Assembly: GCF_009684715.1 (NCBI RefSeq)
Contig: NZ_CP016604.1
Coordinates: forward strand, 1,813,262-1,877,261
Reading direction: 5' to 3'
DNA: 64,000 nucleotides
From: Otariodibacter oris
GTDB lineage: Bacteria; Pseudomonadota; Gammaproteobacteria; Enterobacterales; Pasteurellaceae
The notes beneath the pieces were generated by a model. It saw nothing but the letters and a program-made list of their open reading frames with translations, was not told where the DNA came from and searched no databases. This document shows, one piece after another, positions 54,468 to 60,985 of the stretch; position 1 is the stretch's first letter, and the number at the start of each line of letters is the position of its first letter. Made by a program: the position numbers and the translations under genes.

Positions 54468-54710
54468 TTAAAGCTCCTCCAGTTGTGCCACGCTATCGAG
54501 TACCATTTCCGCCACGCCTCTAATCGCATTTTGTAAGGCGTGAATATCGACTTCTTGAATATCTGATTGAGCCATTACCTCTAGGATTGATTGAGCAACC
54601 CACAATGAAGATTTAACCTTTTTGAAAGAGGCTAGTTCTTTCTTTGGCAAAACGTCCTCGATATAAGTAATCGCCTTTTGCTCTGCTTGTTTAATTGTCT
54701 TACTTGCCAT
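54468..54710 (-). CDS. Hypothetical satellite protein, 80 residues
   Basis: From the ATG at 54710 (MASKTIKQAEQKAITYIEDV). Predicted mostly helical; ends VAEMVLDSVAQLEEL. The pattern (helix, LDSV, leucine-rich end) is shared loosely with the 70- and 76-residue neighbours, suggesting related helical proteins. Overlaps the preceding gene by 11 bases. Function unknown. Confidence 0.6.
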   Translation of the reverse strand: MASKTIKQAEQKAITYIEDVLPKKELASFKKVKSSLWVAQSILEVMAQSDIQEVDIHALQNAIRGVAEMVLDSVAQLEEL

Positions 54711-54912
54711 TTTCTGCCCCCTCAATACGTTTCAATTCTGTATAAATCTTCAATAAACAGCCCTCTAATACTGTTAAGGCTCTTTTTTCGGTTAGGTCTT
54801 CGCTGTCTTCTTTCCAACGTTGCAACAAAAAAACGATAGCCTCGGCTTCTTCTTGGCGATGAAATAAAATATCTAAATCAATTTGTGAAATAGTGAAAGT
54901 CTTATTTGCCAT
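54700..54912 (-). CDS. Hypothetical satellite protein, 70 residues
   Basis: MANKTFTISQIDLDILFHRQ...; helical, rich in Glu and Leu (EEAEAIVFLLQRWKED, LTVLEGCLLKIYTEL), ends IEGAENGK, similar to the end of the upstream 76-residue protein (QEVENGK). Overlaps both neighbours by 11 bases. Function unknown. Confidence 0.6.
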   Translation of the reverse strand: MANKTFTISQIDLDILFHRQEEAEAIVFLLQRWKEDSEDLTEKRALTVLEGCLLKIYTELKRIEGAENGK

Positions 54913-55132
54913 TTTCCACCTCCTGAGCTGTATGCCCCATTGATGATAGTTGAGCGTATGAGCGACCTAATAACTTAGATATTCTGTGGAGTGAGTGAGT
55001 TATAGAATCTTTAGCTTGTAAATCTTCTACATTAACCGCTGAGAGTGTTTCTAATAGAGCTAATACATAGCCCACTTCGTCTAGATTCTCTCTGAGTGTT
55101 TCAATGTTGCCAGTAAGTAAGATTTTAGACAT
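54902..55132 (-). CDS. Hypothetical satellite protein, 76 residues
   Basis: From MSKILLTGNIETLRENLDEV at 55132. Helical, with LETLSAVNVEDLQAKDSITH in the middle and QEVENGK at the end. Overlaps the Icd-like gene by 8 bases and the 70-residue gene by 11, a sign of translational coupling. Function unknown. Confidence 0.6.
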   Translation of the reverse strand: MSKILLTGNIETLRENLDEVGYVLALLETLSAVNVEDLQAKDSITHSLHRISKLLGRSYAQLSSMGHTAQEVENGK

Positions 55133-55778
55133 GAGCCACCTCCAACGCATTAAAGGTGTTCGCATTGAAAGCGGAATCAGGTAAGCGACCGACGGGAATC
55201 AAAACATATTCACGAGCTTTAAAGGCTCTTGCTTGTGTTTCGTTTTCAGCAAGTATGCGGATTTGTTCTGCTTTGGTTTTGTCGTAATGTTGGCGAGATA
55301 TGCCGAGGAATTGATAGATCATTGTCGTAACTCCGTTGATGATTTTATATAGAGTTACCGCTTCACTTCTGACTGTGAGTTGGCGGTAACGTGTAACGGG
55401 GTCAGAAACTGCGATCAACGGAACACAGCAAAGGGCGAAACCTTTCCCATTACACGCTACCATAGAGAATAGACTATCAGTAGATAGATCTATTTTGGGT
55501 GTGCGTGTGCTACAAACAAAAAAAGCACGAGATAAAGGCGTGCTATTGTTCGCCGTTGATTTATAGTTCGAGTTCTGACGCTCGGCATTAGATTTTGCTA
55601 ATGCGTAATTAGAATAAAATAAATTGAGCCAGTTTGTAAAGTGATTCACTTCACATTTTGCGGTTTTTTGGTGTGGATTTATTGGATTAAAGTGTAGATT
55701 TATTGGATTTGTTACCCATATTTCTACAATATTGAGCAATAAACCCGCTTTTAGTGTAGAATGTATTCTGCTTTTCAT
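55125..55778 (-). CDS. Icd-like (host cell division inhibitor-like) satellite protein; start uncertain
   Basis: The open frame has 217 codons, but the best supported part is the last 65 from the ATG at 55322 (MIYQFLGISRQHYDKTKAEQ, then ENETQARAFKAREYVLIPVGRLP), which follows a GGAG site. That part matches the 'Icd-like' family of P4/P1-type elements (A-E-x-E-x-Q-A-R ... GRLP). The upstream 152 codons include the stretch STRTPKIDLSTDSLFSMVAC and may be real or may be the shadow of a structured control RNA. First gene of the leftward small-gene operon. A role in blocking division or in antisense control is only family knowledge. Confidence 0.5.
   Translation of the reverse strand: MKSRIHSTLKAGLLLNIVEIWVTNPINLHFNPINPHQKTAKCEVNHFTNWLNLFYSNYALAKSNAERQNSNYKSTANNSTPLSRAFFVCSTRTPKIDLSTDSLFSMVACNGKGFALCCVPLIAVSDPVTRYRQLTVRSEAVTLYKIINGVTTMIYQFLGISRQHYDKTKAEQIRILAENETQARAFKAREYVLIPVGRLPDSAFNANTFNALEVAHV
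55390..55603 (-). ncRNA. Candidate structured leader / immunity-type RNA
   Basis: Within the 5' part of the Icd-like frame: a long-range 11-bp stem with one G-U/C-A site (CGTGTAACGGG 55390-55400 with CCCATTACACG 55446-55456) and a short hairpin GCATTAG/CTAATGC (55584-55603). P4 controls its operon with a small RNA (cI RNA) from the equivalent place. Nothing proves an RNA here. Confidence 0.3.
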
Positions 55779-55820
55779 TGCTGTATATATCTCTTGATTG
55801 AACCACTCTCAAACATTGGT

Positions 55821-55858
55821 ACTAGGTACATTTTTTGTTACTAGGTACAATTTTTGTT
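55821..55858. repeat. Tandem 19-bp repeat with ACTAGGTACA
   Basis: ACTAGGTACATTTTTTGTT at 55821-55839 is repeated at 55840-55858 with one change. It lies just upstream of the leftward small-gene operon and may be a promoter/operator. Confidence 0.6.
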
Positions 55859-55881
55859 AGTGGTTTTTTGTTTATGTAATA

Positions 55882-55943
55882 TTTACTCTTTCGGTAAAGG
55901 TTTCTTTACTGTTTCGGTAAAAGACGTTTACTATTTCGGTAAA
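55882..55943. promoter_or_regulatory. Three 17-bp operators TTTACTnTTTCGGTAAA
   Basis: Copies at 55882-55898, 55905-55921 and 55927-55943, start-to-start 23 and 22 bases (about two helical turns). Each is an inverted repeat TTTAC/GTAAA. They sit in the divergent control region between the Icd-like operon and the rightward 62-codon gene. Just beyond lie two more palindromes: CCAATCCA/TGGATTGG (55971-55990) and ACGCAA/TTGCGT (55998-56011). The binder is likely one of the element's own regulators, for example AlpA or the HTH protein. Confidence 0.75.
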
Positions 55944-56159
55944 TGAACCTGAGAAAACCTGAATGTTTAACCAATCCAAAAATGGATTGGCTAACCAACG
56001 CAAAATTGCGTCCGTTGAATTAAGCCACCATAGCAAGCGGTACGGTTCTAAAGTGTCGTAAAGCTTGTTAGATTTTTGCGATCTGTATCGAAAAAATGAT
56101 GTTCATTCCTAGAATAAAAATGCTTTCAATGTATTCTCACTTGAAACAAAGGGGAGATT

Positions 56160-56348
56160 ATGAAAACACTATTTAAGCAATGGCTAATCAATCAAAACTC
56201 AAGTTTCATCAAAGGTTGCGGGATTGACGTCATTCTCTCAAAGGTAGATGATCAACTGGACGTCATTAATGCTAACGAAGAAGAAACCGAAACGCTGAAT
56301 GATTGGTTGGCTGATTTCTTAATCGATTATTCGTCTCAAAGACAATAA
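56160..56348 (+). CDS. Hypothetical acidic protein, 62 residues, only rightward gene of the element core
   Basis: MKTLFKQWLINQNSSFIKGC..., acidic second half (NANEEETETLNDWLADFL). An AGGGGAG ribosome site lies 5 bases before the ATG. No HTH is seen. It is transcribed away from the Icd-like operon across the operator cluster and converges with the alpA operon. Its position recalls a switch gene; function unknown. Confidence 0.55.
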   Translation: MKTLFKQWLINQNSSFIKGCGIDVILSKVDDQLDVINANEEETETLNDWLADFLIDYSSQRQ

Positions 56349-56352
56349 GAAA

Positions 56353-56652
56353 TCAATAACCACTTGCCTTTAACTCCTCATCTATCATTTTCTGTAACTG
56401 TCTTTTCTTCCTCCGCCACACACTCATAGCTATTAAAGTGCTATCTATCGGGTGTTGCTTAAATTCCTCCGCCAATATCTCTATTCGCTCATCTATCAAC
56501 ATCAATAATTCATCTAATGTATAAGGTTCTTCATCACTCCAAAGACTCACAAACGTAAACAAGGGCTTTCCTAAACGCTTAGATTTATCTAGGTAATGGG
56601 CGATAGCAGAATTCATTACTAAAGGGTTAAGCTTTGCTAAAACACAACGCAT
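56353..56652 (-). CDS. Hypothetical satellite protein, 99 residues
   Basis: MRCVLAKLNPLVMNSAIAHY..., with SDEEPYTLDELLMLIDERIE and a basic segment WRRKKRQLQKMIDEEL near the end. A later ATG (Met13) is possible. Overlaps the 159-codon gene by 26 bases. Last gene of the alpA operon. Function unknown. Confidence 0.6.
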   Translation of the reverse strand: MRCVLAKLNPLVMNSAIAHYLDKSKRLGKPLFTFVSLWSDEEPYTLDELLMLIDERIEILAEEFKQHPIDSTLIAMSVWRRKKRQLQKMIDEELKASGY

Positions 56653-57106
56653 TCAATACCTCATCATCTGCTTTCTCGACTTGCTCTACATAATCGGCTA
56701 TATCGTTAAGTTGTTTTGATAGATAGCGGATCGCATGATGAAATCTTTTTAGTTTTAATGCCTCCTCTGGCGGTAGCTTTTCTAGTGAGGCAAACATCAT
56801 TAATAATTCATGACCCCCTTTTAAATACTGGTCAATTTCTGCGACCTCCTTCGCCAATCGTTTTTTAAAGTGGAAACAATCAGGGTAATTTTTCTTACAA
56901 CTAGCGATGTTCCATTTTGTCTGCTGAAATACATAGCTCATCTGATAAAGTGGGTAGAACCATATCGTTGCCTTATTCGCTTTTTTGGCGGGTTTATCCT
57001 TTGCTTTAATGTTGCCTTTTGTTGACATTGTTTGCGGTGTTGTTGCCTTATTCTGTGCGTTTTTCCACTGTTTAAGGTCTTTGATTGGGTTTTGAGTACC
57101 GTTCAT
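56627..57106 (-). CDS. Hypothetical satellite protein, 159 residues
   Basis: Lys/Thr-rich, probably disordered N-terminus (1-45: KATTPQTMSTKGNIKAKDKP), then a helical domain with an aromatic patch (IWFYPLYQMSYVFQQTKW) and three cysteines (C69, C77, C156). Sits directly on the stop of the HTH gene (1-base overlap). Function unknown; DNA binding by the basic end is a guess. Confidence 0.6.
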   Translation of the reverse strand: MNGTQNPIKDLKQWKNAQNKATTPQTMSTKGNIKAKDKPAKKANKATIWFYPLYQMSYVFQQTKWNIASCKKNYPDCFHFKKRLAKEVAEIDQYLKGGHELLMMFASLEKLPPEEALKLKRFHHAIRYLSKQLNDIADYVEQVEKADDEVLNALCFSKA

Positions 57107-57441
57107 TAAATTTCCCCTTTAAATCTAGCTAAAATCGCTCTGGTTTCTGTCGCATTAAATGGCTCGCCATCTCGTGCTAGAGCTAATCTATTAGCGTGTT
57201 TCATTACCTTGTAGGCTTGCCTTTTATTAGCGATTGAATAACGGTAATATTGACCTAGTCCATCTGCTGTCTTTTCCCATACTCGATTTACTTTAATGTT
57301 TAGCTTTCTCTCAATGTCTGATATTTCATTACGTCCGCTTGTGATGTTGAGTTGAGTAACCCCCTCACGTTCTGAAAAACTGCCATTCAGTAATAAAGCT
57401 CTAGCTATTCGTTCTTCTCTTGTTGATTTTGTACTTTTCAT
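57106..57441 (-). CDS. Helix-turn-helix protein (HTH_39-like)
   Basis: 111 residues. The first 60 resemble the HTH_39 domain of phage and satellite regulators: a helix with ARALLLNGSFSEREGVTQLN, a turn, and ITSGRNEISDIERKLNIKV as recognition region. The C-terminal half is helical and basic. Follows alpA by 12 bases. Candidate binder of the element's operators. Family call is from pattern, not from a search. Confidence 0.6.
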   Translation of the reverse strand: MKSTKSTREERIARALLLNGSFSEREGVTQLNITSGRNEISDIERKLNIKVNRVWEKTADGLGQYYRYSIANKRQAYKVMKHANRLALARDGEPFNATETRAILARFKGEI

Positions 57442-57453
57442 TGCTTACTACCT

Positions 57454-57666
57454 CTATGCTTTAGGTTGAAAACTCGCTAACCAAGTTTTGACGTCTGATT
57501 CTTTCCAACGAGTAGAACGTCCCCATTTTTCAGGTTTAGGCAAATTACCTGATTTGATTTGGTCATAGATGAATGTACGAGATACACCGCCACCAAGAGC
57601 CATAAGCTCTTTACAGGTGTAACGTTTCTCGATGATAGGTTCTTGTGAATTGATGGTTATATCCAT
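57454..57666 (-). CDS. alpA: AlpA family regulator
   Basis: 70 residues with a MerR-like winged HTH: RYTCKELMALGGGVSRTFIY, then DQIKSGNLPKPEKWGRSTRW and KESDVKTWL. AlpA proteins activate excision and replication genes in P4-like and PICI elements (family knowledge). It begins the alpA-HTH-159-99 operon, 171 bases after the cargo unit's terminator. An AAGGTA/TACCTT hairpin lies in its leader. Confidence 0.85.
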   Translation of the reverse strand: MDITINSQEPIIEKRYTCKELMALGGGVSRTFIYDQIKSGNLPKPEKWGRSTRWKESDVKTWLASFQPKA

Positions 57667-57785
57667 TGAATACCTCCTATTGTGTGTGGTTGTGCGTAAA
57701 TATTTCGGGAGGTAGTGTGTGATATTAAACGGTTAGATAATAGGCTATATAGTATTTAAAGGTAGGGATACCTTACGTATTAAAA

Positions 57786-57817
57786 AAGGGTTATATACCT
57801 TTTAATATATAACCCTT
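57786..57817 (-). terminator. Terminator of the cargo unit
   Basis: 12-bp stem AAGGGTTATATA/TATATAACCCTT with an 8-base loop and a T6 tract on the minus strand, 20 bases after the 272-codon gene. It separates this unit from alpA. Confidence 0.85.
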
Positions 57818-57837
57818 GTAAACTCGTTAGAGCCTTG

Positions 57838-58656
57838 CTATTTAAAGCCTTGAAAGGTATCCACATTTTTTGGTGGTCTTCCCTTAAATTTTGCCTCCTT
57901 TGGTGCAACAATTATATAAATAGCTTCTGCTGATTTACGACTACAACTAAACCGCTTAATTAAATGATCCGTAAATTGTTTTTTAGTGGGGTATGAAAAT
58001 GGATTATCAGGATCACATTCTGCCATCTGCTTACACATTTTAAATACAAGTTCGAGGTTCTCAGTAAAATATCCATATAAAGAACCCTGTTCATAATTTA
58101 TGATTTGATTATTATTCTTTTCATTAACGAGTTGAGCCTGCTTTTCCATATCCTCTATTTTTTTATTCAACAAGCTATTTTCTTTTTTTAACCGCTCATT
58201 ATCTTCAATTAAAGATTTATTATCATTTGATATGCTTTCAGTATCATCAACATAGTAAGGTATGTAAGGAGGTAGAACCCAATTATACCCATAAAATTTA
58301 GCCCATCTTTCTAAAGATACATGGCTAATTCTATCTACATAATTAAACCCACTTCCCTCAATAATTGAATCAGGTAATTTATTTTCTTTAACTGCAGTAA
58401 CAATAGAGGCTCTAGTATTAAAAAATAAATCATCTTCTCCATTAATATCTAATAGAGGAGGGCAACCTAGAACTAGATAAGTTGCTTGATTTAAGTTGAA
58501 ATACTCCATTGTTACAAATGGTTTAAACTCAATAGAGAGTCTTTTATTTTCTTTTTTGTTTACTTCTATGTTTATCCCCAATTTTGACAAGTCGGATTTT
58601 TTGACTAATATCTTTTTGGCTAGATTTTCATCTATATTTATACTTTTAAGATCCAT
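57838..58656 (-). CDS. Unknown protein with central coiled coil, candidate cargo gene
   Basis: 272 residues. N-terminal part with FKPFVTMEYFNLNQATYLVL and ISHVSLERWAKFYGYNWVLP, a helical coiled coil at about 145-185 (DNKSLIEDNERLKKENSLLN), and a C-terminal block YPTKKQFTDHLIKRFSCSRK with a basic end. The first part resembles a segment seen in phage/satellite proteins of unknown role. More AT-rich and Asn/Lys-rich than the rest of the element, with its own terminator, so it is probably a late-acquired cargo gene. No catalytic motif is recognised. Confidence 0.55.
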   Translation of the reverse strand: MDLKSINIDENLAKKILVKKSDLSKLGINIEVNKKENKRLSIEFKPFVTMEYFNLNQATYLVLGCPPLLDINGEDDLFFNTRASIVTAVKENKLPDSIIEGSGFNYVDRISHVSLERWAKFYGYNWVLPPYIPYYVDDTESISNDNKSLIEDNERLKKENSLLNKKIEDMEKQAQLVNEKNNNQIINYEQGSLYGYFTENLELVFKMCKQMAECDPDNPFSYPTKKQFTDHLIKRFSCSRKSAEAIYIIVAPKEAKFKGRPPKNVDTFQGFK

Positions 58657-58676
58657 ATATTCCCCAAATCATTGCT

Positions 58677-58925
58677 TTAAAATGGTATGTCCTCATAAAA
58701 ACCATGCTCACGCTTAATCATGTTCAAACAGGCAGTTAAGGTTATATGATTCTTTTTTATTCTTGGTTTTATTCCATTATAAAAAGTATAGGTTGGTATC
58801 TCGGTTTGTTGTTCTTGGATAATATTTAATAAATCCTGATTACCATCTAATAAATCGTTATCGTTTTGCTGTGACGCCCACATAAGTAAATCATATAAGC
58901 TAATATATTCTGATGTATCTATCAT
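58677..58925 (-). CDS. Unknown protein, 82 residues, upstream partner of the cargo gene
   Basis: MIDTSEYISLYDLLMWASQQ..., no hydrophobic segment, one cysteine, ends INDIPF-like (YEDIPF). It precedes the 272-codon gene by 20 bases in the same direction, so the two form one unit. No family recognised. Small-large gene pairs of this kind in satellites are often toxin-antitoxin or defence genes, but nothing here proves it. Confidence 0.5.
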   Translation of the reverse strand: MIDTSEYISLYDLLMWASQQNDNDLLDGNQDLLNIIQEQQTEIPTYTFYNGIKPRIKKNHITLTACLNMIKREHGFYEDIPF

Positions 58926-59288
58926 AAAACGCCCTTACGTTTGCCCTTATCTAGTGAGAGCGTGGAAAGTAATAATAAGGGTTATTACCTTGTCGTTTTG
59001 GTAGCTACTCCGCCACTATCCACGCAAATTTTGGTATTCAGATTGCGGGGTAAATCTTACTTTTGATTACTTCGGATTACGCCCGCTTACATAGAATTAT
59101 TATCTTTATATTGCGGGTAAGGTCAAGCAAAAAATACTGAATATAAAATCAGTGTTTTGTATAATTTATCTTCTTGGGTTGGCGGAATGTATTAGGCAAG
59201 TAACGCATTGATTCAAGCTCAAATTTGAGTTTTGTTAATTTTTTAATCAAATAAACACCTTGATTTAGAATAAATCATCCTGAAAGTG
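58926..59288. other. Non-coding region upstream of the cargo unit
   Basis: Probable promoter region of the cargo genes. No gene seen. AT-rich with scattered short inverted repeats and a CCCGCTTAC / GCGGGTAAG-like pair near 59090 and 59113. Confidence 0.4.
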
Positions 59289-59418
59289 AGGACAATTTAA
59301 GGAAAAATGAGGACAAAACAGGGTCAAAATAGGACAAAATGGGGGTAAAATAGGACAATAATTTTTATTAAGTAATTGATATTATTATATATTGTTAAAA
59401 TTGTCCTCATTGTCCTAC
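59289..59418. repeat. AGGACAAT iteron cluster B (phased 21-bp series)
   Basis: AGGACAAT/AGGACAAA start at 59289, 59310, 59331 and 59352, exactly 21 bases apart. Two inverted ATTGTCCT follow at 59400 and 59409. Between them is an AT-only-like stretch (59360-59399). 59376-59418 is collinear with 51757-51797 of cluster A. This is iteron plus unwinding-region layout, typical of a Rep-bound origin. Confidence 0.75.
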
Positions 59419-59465
59419 AAAAAAATACCTTTCCCACGTGAGAAAAAATAAAAATAGGTTGAGTT

Positions 59466-59654
59466 GTGTTCATATGAACACGACTGAACTATGGTGATAT
59501 GTCCACGGTTGAACTGGGTTCATATGAGCTCGATTGATCCAGTTATGGAGATATGTCCATGACTGAACTATAGTGATAAGACCACGTTTGAAGTGTTTCG
59601 GTATCGAAACGGTTGGAATAGATAAATATTCAGTTGTTTTCATATCGAAACAAC
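59466..59654. repeat. Array of palindromes and 32-bp degenerate repeats before int
   Basis: Perfect 16-bp palindrome at 59466-59481 (GTGTTCAT and its complement). A 32-bp repeat at 59482-59513 and 59561-59592 with 4 differences (GACTGAACTATgGTGATA...), with a weaker copy between. GTTTCG/CGAAAC with 4-base gap at 59595-59610. GTTGTTT/AAACAAC at 59633-59654. No protein frame fits. A GAGGGC/GCCCTC hairpin (59682-59698) ends the region. Confidence 0.7.
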
Positions 59655-59707
59655 TCAAATTAAAGGGATTGCGTGAGGAGGGAGGGCATAAAGCCCTCTT
59701 TTAAGTA

Positions 59708-60973
59708 TTAAGCTACTTTTAAATGATATTTCGGTAATGTGCCTTGCGAGCATTCATCTATAAAGTCAGCCCACGCCTGAAGAATATCAAAACGTTGTCT
59801 TATATAGTCCGCTCTGTTATACGCCATTCTGATTCTGTCTTGGTTGATATGAGATAGAGTAACCTCGATTAGCTCTGGATTATAGCCTTTCTCGTTTAGG
59901 TAGGTACTGGCAATACTCCGCAACCCGTGAGCTACTAGCTTACCCTTGTAACCCATACGCTTTATAGCTGAGTTGGCGGTCTGTGTATTACAGTGAGTTT
60001 TAGGATTCTTTACGCTAGGGAATAAATATTCCTTATCGCCACTTAGTTTTTTAATTTCTCGCAATAATGCCATAGCTTGACGTGATAGCGTTACTTTATG
60101 CTCTCGCCCTTTGTTGTCTTCTTTGAGTCCTTTATTAATATAAATCGTCCATATCCTCGCCTTTTCGTCTATATCGCTATATTTGGCGGTTGCTGATTCA
60201 TTAGGGCGTGTCATTGTGAGTAACTGCCATAAGATTAAAAAGCGTGTCTGTGCGTGAATCTGTGCGTTATTTAAGGCATAAAGAAACTCAGGTAAATCAT
60301 CAGGCTTAATCGTCTTAAAATGCTCTACGGTTGGGCTGTCGAATTCCTTTGATATGTTGGCGGTTGGATTGTATGGGATTATTTCACGGTGTACCGCATA
60401 GGTCATTATCTCATTAAGTTTCTGAATCGACCGCTTTAATGCCTCTAGTGTGCCTTTATCCTGTAATGGCTTGAATGCTTTTAGTGCCATAGGTGCGGTT
60501 ATTTGGGATATAGGGAGCTTACCAAAAGCAGGCAGTAAGTGCCTTTTGATTAAGCTCTCAATATCTCTCGCATAATTGGCGGAAAAGTTCTTCCGTGTCT
60601 TGCGATACTCGAACCACTGCCACGCTATAACCTCGAAGGTATTATTTAGCTCATTGTATCGGGCGGTTTCCTCATTTTGTCGTTGAGCCAGTGGATCGAT
60701 ATTCTGAGCAAGTAACGCTCTGTAATTCTCTCTAATCTCTCTTGCTTGAGCTAGTGATAAGTCAGGGTAACGACCTAAAGCAATTTCAGATCGTTTCTTC
60801 GTAAACGGTTTATAGTAGTTAAACCGCCACAACTTCGAACCGTTTACCTTAACCAGTAAATAAAGTCCTTGTCCATCTTGTAGCTTATTGTCTGCTAATT
60901 TTCCACTAGCGGACTTTTTAGGTTTCGCTTTCTCTATTTCTGTATAGGTTAAAGGTTTGGTTGTTCTAGCCAT
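59708..60973 (-). CDS. int: P4-type tyrosine integrase
   Basis: 421 residues. DUF4102 N-terminal domain (LADNKLQDGQGLYLLVKVNG), SAM-like core-binding domain (about 112-200), catalytic domain with Arg256 (TMTRPNES), His349-x-x-Arg352 (AHGLRSIAS), His375 (LSHINQDR) and nucleophile Tyr385 (RMAYNRADY). It recombines the element into ssrA. It reads away from ssrA, with about 390 bases of arm sites between its start and the tmRNA. Confidence 0.93.
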   Translation of the reverse strand: MARTTKPLTYTEIEKAKPKKSASGKLADNKLQDGQGLYLLVKVNGSKLWRFNYYKPFTKKRSEIALGRYPDLSLAQAREIRENYRALLAQNIDPLAQRQNEETARYNELNNTFEVIAWQWFEYRKTRKNFSANYARDIESLIKRHLLPAFGKLPISQITAPMALKAFKPLQDKGTLEALKRSIQKLNEIMTYAVHREIIPYNPTANISKEFDSPTVEHFKTIKPDDLPEFLYALNNAQIHAQTRFLILWQLLTMTRPNESATAKYSDIDEKARIWTIYINKGLKEDNKGREHKVTLSRQAMALLREIKKLSGDKEYLFPSVKNPKTHCNTQTANSAIKRMGYKGKLVAHGLRSIASTYLNEKGYNPELIEVTLSHINQDRIRMAYNRADYIRQRFDILQAWADFIDECSQGTLPKYHLKVA

Positions 60974-60985
60974 AAAATCCCTCGC

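Noticed and set aside
55125-55322. Icd-like gene as proof of a full P1-type prophage
   Set aside because: Only this one small family member is present, and such genes are common in satellites; no virion genes accompany it.
59470-59658. 62-codon leftward frame near int
   Set aside because: Its text is just the translation of the palindromic repeat array and has no ribosome site.
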